Positions 31,599 through 36,665 of a stretch of 36,665 nucleotides of DNA are shown here, piece by piece (positions within the stretch are counted from its first letter, which is position 1; each line of letters starts with the position of its first letter). The DNA comes from a virus, in IMG/VR virus record IMGVR_UViG_3300013233_000184, positions 1-36,665 of that record. One strand, 5' to 3'. The notes below the pieces were generated by a model. That model saw nothing but the letters and a program-made list of their open reading frames with translations. It ran no database searches and had not been told where the DNA came from. A program made the translations under genes and the position numbers.

Positions 31599-32414
31599 AT
31601 GATTAGACCAAAAAGACAGAAACACAACTACACTAGTGAATTGGAATTGAAGTCTATTCTGATACGTATTCAAAACATGAAGGACGAGTGTGGTGAATAC
31701 GACGATAATAAGAGGATCGGTAAGTATGTTAAATGGCATACTGATCTGAGCAATTGCAAGGACCATCAACCGGAACGTAGAAATACAATTAAACACAAGA
31801 TTCGTGATAAGGTTGTTGAATTATCTGAAAAAACTAAGTCTGATGATGTTGTGTATGAACGATTTGGTGAAATCATATTGTTGATGGTCAAAAACATTCT
31901 AAAATCACCAAAGTTTTCCAGATACACTTACTTTGATGACTTCTATTCTGACGCAGTATTCAAGATCATTAAGTACCTTCACAACTTCGATCACACGAAG
32001 ATTTCCGTGAGAACGAATCAACGAGTGAACGCATTCGCATATATTTCACAAATAATCTTTAATAGCGTACTATTTGTAATCATATCGAAAGGCAAAGATA
32101 GTAAGAAAATTGATGCATACCAAGTTGATATGCAGATCCAAAACGAATCCCAAGTGAATTCATTCGAACATCACAGAGACATCACAGATACATCTGTTGG
32201 TGGAGAATGTACAATCACAAAGATTCTGACTCTTGACGTTATTACTCACGACGACTTTTTGGAAACCGTATTCGATTGGATTGAATCGAATCCAGCGGAT
32301 AGTTACGTGGTGATAATTCCTGACGATTTTAAACCAACTGCTGACGAGCTCACTGAAGTGGTGGGTCATTCCAAATCAATTATTGTAGAAGGATCATCTT
32401 ATGAAATCAATTGA
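31599..32414 (+). CDS. 55: Late-transcription sigma factor (gp55 family)
   Basis: 271 aa from the ATG at 31599 (GGGG five bases upstream); an in-frame ATG at 31560 lacks such a site. Residues about 90-165 match T4 gp55: FSRYTYFDDFYSDAVFKIIKYLHNFDHTK and FAYISQIIFNSVLFVIISKGKDSKK, compared with FSGYT...[21 protein letters not shown] and [21 protein letters not shown] in T4. This region binds core polymerase and the late -10 box. It is longer than T4 gp55 (185 aa), with extra residues at both ends. It is expected to direct host RNA polymerase to the TATAAATA boxes in this genome. It overlaps the next gene by 14 bp. Confidence 0.82.
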   Translation: MIRPKRQKHNYTSELELKSILIRIQNMKDECGEYDDNKRIGKYVKWHTDLSNCKDHQPERRNTIKHKIRDKVVELSEKTKSDDVVYERFGEIILLMVKNILKSPKFSRYTYFDDFYSDAVFKIIKYLHNFDHTKISVRTNQRVNAFAYISQIIFNSVLFVIISKGKDSKKIDAYQVDMQIQNESQVNSFEHHRDITDTSVGGECTITKILTLDVITHDDFLETVFDWIESNPADSYVVIIPDDFKPTADELTEVVGHSKSIIVEGSSYEIN

Positions 32415-32640
32415 ACAACATTATCCGAAAATAGTATCCATGGTTATGGAATACATCATTGAGAGAAAATCAATCCATCCTGATGCACCATTAATAGAAT
32501 TAATTCAGGACTTTTGTGTGAAGAAGGATTGTCCAATTGAATTAGTTGGTGATGCGATTCAGAGTGATGAATATTTCAAGTCGTTCGTCGCTAGTGATTG
32601 TGAACACAGGGAAATCGAATTAAAACAAGAGATATGGTAG
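32401..32640 (+). CDS. Possible late-transcription co-activator (gp33-like)
   Basis: 79 aa. AAGGAT lies before the ATG, and the gene starts inside the end of the sigma gene, so the two are made together. IVSMVMEYIIERKS, then PLIELIQDFCVKKDCPIELVGDAIQSDEYFKSFVASDCEHREI, has the M-E-x-IxxFCxxxxxxxExVGxxIxxxxxxK layout that I associate with gp33-type co-activators, which join gp55 polymerase to the sliding clamp. The likeness is modest and the neighbour is part of the argument. T4 gp33 is 112 aa. I cannot see a clear clamp-binding tail. Confidence 0.45.
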   Translation: MKSIEQHYPKIVSMVMEYIIERKSIHPDAPLIELIQDFCVKKDCPIELVGDAIQSDEYFKSFVASDCEHREIELKQEIW

Positions 32641-33891
32641 ATGTGGTCATTTCGGGACGAATTGTTCACGGAAGTAATTGACGGATTTGAGTCGTTTGTT
32701 TATATAATAGAACGACTGAATACCTTAGAATGTCCTGATTCTCCAGTGTATTACATCGGAAAGAAGAGTTTTTACTCCAAGAAGAAAGTGAGTGGTAAAC
32801 GGACAATCGAGGAATCCGATTGGTGGGACTATTATGGTTCATCTGAATGGTTACAACAAGACATCGAAAGATTCGGAAAGAAATCATTTAAACGAACGAT
32901 TCTTCATTTGTGTAGAACTAAAGGTGACGCTGGATATTTGGAATTAAAGGAACAAATAGAACGGAACGTCCTACATATTGATGACAATTATAAATTGTAT
33001 TACAATAAAAATGTGTTGGGCATATATAGAATGGAACCAGAAATGTACAAGTTTTCTGGATCTATTACGGATTATGTCAATCGAAGTGTTGTCGATAACA
33101 AGAACAATAAAGTGTGGGTGACTAACGGTGAGATTAATCGTTTGGTGACTAAATCAGTTGGAGATAAAGTCACTAATACCAAACAATGGGTATTTGGGTC
33201 CTGTGAAAAACACATCCAAGTTAATGATGGTTCGTGTAATTTAGTAGTACCGTATTCTCAATCGGACGAATATTTTATTGGGTGGAAGTTCAGTCATGTA
33301 GTTAAAGGAGACGACGTTAAATTCGTTTCTATTCAGGAATTATCATCATATTTGAGTAATGGTTGGGTAGAAGTTGATGATGTTATACATGATTCAGTAG
33401 CATCACTGAAAGAAATGACTCATATGACTAAGGAACACAATAGTAAGTGGATTCCTACTGACAAATTATTGTCGTATTTGTATGACGGATGGAGGATATC
33501 TGGCGTTTTTCCTCTTTATTTCGCTAATAACGGAGTAAATGTACAAACGTTTACATCCATCGTCGAGTTTGATGATTTCCTCAAGGATAACGTATCGTGG
33601 ACCAATGGCAGAATACACCAAAAATTCTCAGACTTAGATCTTATTGTTGTCAGGAATGTCATAAGTGGTGAAAAGGAATTAGTTACTCCTGATTCATTTA
33701 AAACCAACTCACAATTAGTTAAATTATCTACTCCATTGGTCAAAATAAAGAACAAAAATCGCATCATTTTTAGAGGATATTTGAGAAACTTCGTATTAAA
33801 TTCGGATTTCTCAGAAAGAAGTCTTCAAATAGCTCTCCGAACTGGAAATAAAGTAAGAAATACGGACATCACTATAATCAAGGAGCGTTGA
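32641..33891 (+). CDS. GIY-YIG homing endonuclease
   Basis: 416 aa. FVYII (19-23) and VYYIGKKSF (36-44) are the two strands of the GIY-YIG nuclease; YYGSSEWLQQDIERFGKKSFKRTILHLC and the acidic LELKEQIE (about 100-107, candidate catalytic Glu) follow as in phage Seg-type enzymes. The long C-terminal part has W-(V/T)-TNG-type modules (KVWVTNGEINRLV near 157, SWTNGRIHQKF near 320) typical of DNA-binding tails in these enzymes. The ATG directly follows the TAG of the gp33-like gene, so it sits in the late-transcription operon. Target site unknown. Confidence 0.7.
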   Translation: MWSFRDELFTEVIDGFESFVYIIERLNTLECPDSPVYYIGKKSFYSKKKVSGKRTIEESDWWDYYGSSEWLQQDIERFGKKSFKRTILHLCRTKGDAGYLELKEQIERNVLHIDDNYKLYYNKNVLGIYRMEPEMYKFSGSITDYVNRSVVDNKNNKVWVTNGEINRLVTKSVGDKVTNTKQWVFGSCEKHIQVNDGSCNLVVPYSQSDEYFIGWKFSHVVKGDDVKFVSIQELSSYLSNGWVEVDDVIHDSVASLKEMTHMTKEHNSKWIPTDKLLSYLYDGWRISGVFPLYFANNGVNVQTFTSIVEFDDFLKDNVSWTNGRIHQKFSDLDLIVVRNVISGEKELVTPDSFKTNSQLVKLSTPLVKIKNKNRIIFRGYLRNFVLNSDFSERSLQIALRTGNKVRNTDITIIKER

Positions 33892-34254
33892 ATGAATCTA
33901 AAGTGTATTAAGTCAGAATGGTGGATGGAGTCAGAATGGAGTTTATTGGAGAAAACAGTAGACTTAAATCTTAAAGAAATTACACCTATTTTCAATCGGA
34001 ATGGTATTTATAAGTTTGGTGATAATTGTTGGATGGAATCATTTGGACGAGCATTTGAGTATAGTTCTGATGAATTCGACAAGAAGTTTAGACGTTCGTC
34101 ATTGGTTCCGATTAGTAGTTCCCAATATAACCTATTGAATGTTTGGGATGTATCAGGGATTGATTCACGTGTTAGTGAATTATTGAAAGATTATAGTGAT
34201 AGATACTCCGAAAGATTGACTAAATATCGAAATTATAAAGAATTGTTCTGTTGA
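33892..34254 (+). CDS. Protein of unknown function after the GIY-YIG gene
   Basis: 120 aa. The ATG follows the TGA of the endonuclease directly, with AAGGAG eight bases upstream. Trp-rich start (CIKSEWWMESEWSLLE), then FGDNCWMESFGRAFEYSSDEF and a polar helical end. No motif is recognised. It could have moved together with the endonuclease or belong to the older operon; the sequence does not decide. A hairpin terminator follows. Confidence 0.6.
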   Translation: MNLKCIKSEWWMESEWSLLEKTVDLNLKEITPIFNRNGIYKFGDNCWMESFGRAFEYSSDEFDKKFRRSSLVPISSSQYNLLNVWDVSGIDSRVSELLKDYSDRYSERLTKYRNYKELFC

Positions 34255-34257
34255 ATG

Positions 34258-34290
34258 GGATTCCATTGGTTGTGATGACCAATGGAATCC
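34258..34290 (+). terminator. Hairpin terminator with GGATTCCATTGGT stem
   Basis: GGATTCCATTGGT and ACCAATGGAATCC pair perfectly over 13 bp with a 7-nt loop, followed by TTTATGGTTTT. It starts four bases after the stop codon of the preceding gene. The same stem is found at 28574. T run imperfect. Confidence 0.7.
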
Positions 34291-34311
34291 TTTATGGTTT
34301 TCAGTTATGAT

Positions 34312-34636
34312 GAGTCACTTTTCTATAAAATTAAAGTCGTTTCCTTCTATTATAACTACTTAAATTAATTTGATTCTGACAGTCACTTCCTATAAAATAA
34401 AGTCGTTTTCTTATATTATATCTACTTAAATTAATTTGATTCTGACAGTCACCTTTCTATGAAATAAAGTCGTTTCCTTCTATTATAACCACTTAAATTA
34501 ATTTGATTCTGACAGTCACTTCCTATAAAATTAAAGTCGTTTCCTTCTATTATAACCACTTAAATATTTTTCAGTTATGATCAGTCACTTTCCTATAAAA
34601 TTAAAGTCGTTTCTTTCATATATCCACTTAAATTAA
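34312..34636. repeat. 68-bp intergenic repeat family, cluster 3 (5 units)
   Basis: (C/G)AGTCACT or CAGTCACC at 34312, 34380, 34446, 34513 and 34582, each followed by AAAGTCGTTT and mostly CTTCTATTATA. Several units carry TTAATTTGATTCTGA in place of ATTTTTCAGTTATGA. The cluster lies between the terminator at 34258 and the promoter at 34649 and takes up most of the 457-bp gene-free stretch. Confidence 0.9.
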
Positions 34637-34648
34637 TGTAACCAATCG

Positions 34649-34677
34649 TTGACCTTTGATTAGTTTTAGTGTAGACT
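34649..34677 (+). promoter_or_regulatory. Sigma70-like (early-type) promoter
   Basis: TTGACC, 17 bp, TAGACT, then TCCCATATCA. The stretch from TTTTAGTG through the -10 box to CCCATATCA is identical to the promoter at 30525. It lies 34 bp before the ATG at 34712 and should drive the operon to the end of the window. Confidence 0.78.
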
Positions 34678-34711
34678 TCCCATATCAGAAGTACGATTGG
34701 AGTCAACTAAA

Positions 34712-34888
34712 ATGAAAAATTCTATCACTCAAGAACAATACTACATTGAACTAGCAGACCTTGAAGTCAACTATAATCGTAAACGTGTTGAATTATTAGC
34801 TGAGTTGAATAGAATTGAACAACAACAGGAAAACGCATTGGAGTCCCTTCAAACTAGAGGAATGGAATCAAACTTGGATGAAATCTGA
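34712..34888 (+). CDS. Small coiled-coil protein, unknown
   Basis: 58 aa from the ATG at 34712 with GGAG nine bases upstream; a TTG at 34697 overlaps that site. Residues about 10-50 (IELADLEVNYNRKRVELLAELNRIEQQQENALESLQ) are charged and heptad-like, consistent with one coiled coil. First gene after an early-type promoter. No family recognised. Confidence 0.6.
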   Translation: MKNSITQEQYYIELADLEVNYNRKRVELLAELNRIEQQQENALESLQTRGMESNLDEI

Positions 34889-34911
34889 GAGTAAGGTTAG
34901 AAGGAACTAAA

Positions 34912-35946
34912 ATGACTGAAAATTTACTAAAAACTAATGTTATTGTTAAACACTTGGCTGGATCAAAGTCGTACGGCACCAATACTCCTGAGTCCGATAC
35001 TGATTACCGTGGAATTTTCTTTGCTGATAGAAAAAGTATAAATACTCCTTGGTTTAAAATTGAACAAATTACTGATCCTACTGAGGAAGACACTGTTTTC
35101 TTTGAATTGTCTAAATTCATGAAGTTGGCTGTTGATCAGAATCCCAACGTCATTGAAACTCTTTGGGTACCCAATGATTGTGTCGTTAAATCGACTCCAG
35201 TTTACGAACTATTACGTTCACATCGTCACGCTCTTTTGTCGTCCCGTGCAGCGTTGACTTATTCTGGGTATGGTTTATCCCAATTGAAACGAATTAAAGG
35301 ACACAATAAATGGATCAATAATCCTGAACCTCAAGACGCTCCCAAACAACGTGACTATTTGTTTTTGGTTCACAATAATACTCCTGATAAAATATTGAAG
35401 TTCAACATTGATGAATTTGAATCGGATCATCGATTGATTTCTGTTGGGAATAATGTATTTATGGTTATCGACGATAAGGGAACCAATTTATGTAATGATG
35501 ACGGTAGTTTGAATTATTCGCGTGTTGATGGTTCGGAGAAGAAATACAAACTACTTGTTCGTTTTGATAAAGACGGATATAAAGTATCTAAGGAAAAACA
35601 TCGTCAATATTGGGATTGGGTATCCAACAGGAACGCAAAACGTTCGGTATTTGAATCCTCATTTGGGTACGATACTAAACACGCGATGCATTTGATTCGT
35701 TTGATTCGAACTGCTCAGGAGATTTTGACTGACGAACATATTTTAGTTCGACGTCCTGATGCCAGTGAATTGTTGGAAATCCGAAATGGTAAGTGGTCGT
35801 ATGACGAATTATTGAAATACGCTGAAGATATGAATGTCAACATTCGAACTGTATTATTGAAGAACACCAATTTACCAACTAATGTAGACTTGAATTTTGC
35901 GTCAAACTTATTGTTAGATTGTTACGATCAACTATGGAGTAAATAA
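34912..35946 (+). CDS. Predicted nucleotidyltransferase
   Basis: 344 aa. HLAGSKSYGTNTPESDTDYRGIFF carries the GSxxYGTxxxxSDxDxRGI motif of polymerase-beta-type nucleotidyltransferases, with two Asp residues that bind metal. The following ELSKFMKLAVDQNPNVIETLW and, later, FGYDTKHAMHLIRLIRTAQEIL match the uncharacterised family often found in phages (COG3541 type). The substrate is unknown; tRNA or another RNA or protein is possible. It lies in the early-type operon next to a second nucleotidyltransferase. Confidence 0.75.
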   Translation: MTENLLKTNVIVKHLAGSKSYGTNTPESDTDYRGIFFADRKSINTPWFKIEQITDPTEEDTVFFELSKFMKLAVDQNPNVIETLWVPNDCVVKSTPVYELLRSHRHALLSSRAALTYSGYGLSQLKRIKGHNKWINNPEPQDAPKQRDYLFLVHNNTPDKILKFNIDEFESDHRLISVGNNVFMVIDDKGTNLCNDDGSLNYSRVDGSEKKYKLLVRFDKDGYKVSKEKHRQYWDWVSNRNAKRSVFESSFGYDTKHAMHLIRLIRTAQEILTDEHILVRRPDASELLEIRNGKWSYDELLKYAEDMNVNIRTVLLKNTNLPTNVDLNFASNLLLDCYDQLWSK

Positions 35947-35947
35947 A

Positions 35948-36595
35948 GTGTTTCTGAGTAAACTACCACACAAACTTTTGCCGTTCGTGTCTGTATTGAA
36001 TAATTCATCAGACAACAACTACATTGTTGGTGGAGCTGTGAGAGACATGATGTCTGATATAACTCCACACGATTATGACATGGTAACAGATATTCCAATG
36101 GATGTGTTAGCGGAATTGTTTGTAGATTGTGGATTCTCAGTAACTAAGACTGGGGTTGCTCACTTCGTATTGAATGTAAGTTTTGGTGGATTTGAAGTAG
36201 AAATCTCCAATTTCCGTAAGGATGCGTCTTGTGATGGCAGACACGCAGTTGTTGAAGTGGGAAGTATTGTGGAGGACGCATTTCGAAGAGATTTCACAAT
36301 AAATGCAGTCTATCTGAATGTAAAAAATGGTGAAATCTTTGACGTAACTGGATTGGGTGTAGATGACATCATAAATAAGAAATTGAGGTTCATTGGATCA
36401 CCGAAAGACAGAATCGTTGAGGACTACTTGAGAGTGTTTAGGTTCTATCGTTTCGTAAACAAGGGATTTACTCCTGATAAAAAGTCACTGAGAGCCGTGA
36501 GAGAATTGTTCTCTGAAGCATACGAAAAAACGACACCAGAACGAGTTAGAGTAGAAATGGAAAAAATGAACACAAGGATAATACATAATGACTGA
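35948..36595 (+). CDS. Poly(A) polymerase / tRNA CCA-adding enzyme head-domain protein
   Basis: 215 aa. GTG start one base after the previous stop, GGAG about ten bases upstream. YIVGGAVRDMMSDITPHDYDMVTD has the GGxVRD and DxD motifs of class II CCA-adding enzymes and poly(A) polymerases. RRDFTINA and FIGSPKDRIVEDYLRVFRFYRF follow in the usual order. Bacterial members have about 400 residues; here the protein ends soon after the neck region, so the body and tail that hold the tRNA are missing. It may act on a different RNA or need a partner. It overlaps the next gene by 8 bp. Confidence 0.8.
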   Translation: MFLSKLPHKLLPFVSVLNNSSDNNYIVGGAVRDMMSDITPHDYDMVTDIPMDVLAELFVDCGFSVTKTGVAHFVLNVSFGGFEVEISNFRKDASCDGRHAVVEVGSIVEDAFRRDFTINAVYLNVKNGEIFDVTGLGVDDIINKKLRFIGSPKDRIVEDYLRVFRFYRFVNKGFTPDKKSLRAVRELFSEAYEKTTPERVRVEMEKMNTRIIHND

Positions 36596-36665
36596 AGGTG
36601 GCATATTTTTGGTGTGTGGATCTATACTTATATTCGTGTTTCTTGGAACACCCGATTTAATGGAT
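36588..36665 (+). CDS. Small membrane protein, 5' part (runs off the window)
   Basis: 26 codons are visible. MTEGGIFLVCGSILIFVFLGTPDLMD contains one hydrophobic segment of about 17 residues (IFLVCGSILIFVFLGT), probably a membrane span. It starts inside the end of the previous gene. Short phage proteins ending this segment in LGTPDLxD are familiar to me from T4-like genomes, but without a known function. Confidence 0.55.
   Translation, partial: MTEGGIFLVCGSILIFVFLGTPDLMD

Noticed and set aside
34005-34012. TATAAATA on the minus strand inside the gene at 33892
   Set aside because: It points into the antisense of the GIY-YIG gene with no minus-strand gene behind it.

Overview
This window is part of the genome of a tailed phage with a contractile tail, a distant relative of T4. 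The evidence is a capsid-assembly block (major capsid protein, scaffold, prohead protease), tail-tube paralogues, an almost complete T4-type baseplate gene set (gp26/gp51, gp48, gp53, gp27, gp5, PAAR tip, gp25, gp6 and gp7-like), a class Ia ribonucleotide reductase, a gp55-type late sigma factor, and the T4 late promoter box TATAAATA ahead of most late genes. The DNA is AT-rich and densely coded, with many ATGA start/stop overlaps. The host cannot be read from the sequence. No tRNA genes, rRNA genes or CRISPR arrays were seen.

Layout. 1-1116: the 5' part of a tail-fibre-like gene (minus), divergent promoters, and seven tandem copies of a 68-bp intergenic repeat. 1117-4420: two related homing-endonuclease genes (minus), each behind a copy of the same leader, which folds into a hairpin over its ribosome binding site. 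4425-10212 (minus): capsid protein, scaffold, protease, two small head-region proteins and three tail-tube-fold proteins. 10226-10245: a perfect 20-bp palindrome that holds two overlapping, back-to-back late promoters. 10264-23624 (plus): a fourth tube-like protein, baseplate hub and wedge, spike and tip, and two tail-end proteins. 23644-28306: nrdB and a fractured nrdA. 28315-31543: more repeats, then on the minus strand a small gene, a full-length tail-fibre-like gene nearly identical at its 5' end to the one at position 1, and a virion protein; one plus-strand gene lies among them. 31599-34254 (plus): gp55-like sigma factor, possible gp33-like co-activator, GIY-YIG endonuclease and an unknown gene. 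34258-34636: terminator and repeats. 34649-36665 (plus): a new early-type operon with two nucleotidyltransferases and the start of a small membrane protein.

How it fits together. The late sigma factor encoded at 31599 is expected to recognise the TATAAATA boxes, which lie 17-37 bp ahead of head, tail, spike-tip and fibre genes on both strands. Three sigma70-like promoters with a shared core (TTGAC, 17 bp, TAGACT or TATACT) probably serve early genes. The most striking system is nrdA. It is split inside its phosphate-binding loop: the first gene ends in an intein N-half, the second begins with an intein C-half, and a non-endonuclease gene lies between them, so active reductase would need protein trans-splicing. 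The portal (gp20) and sheath (gp18) genes that sit in the T4 head-tail block are not in this window.
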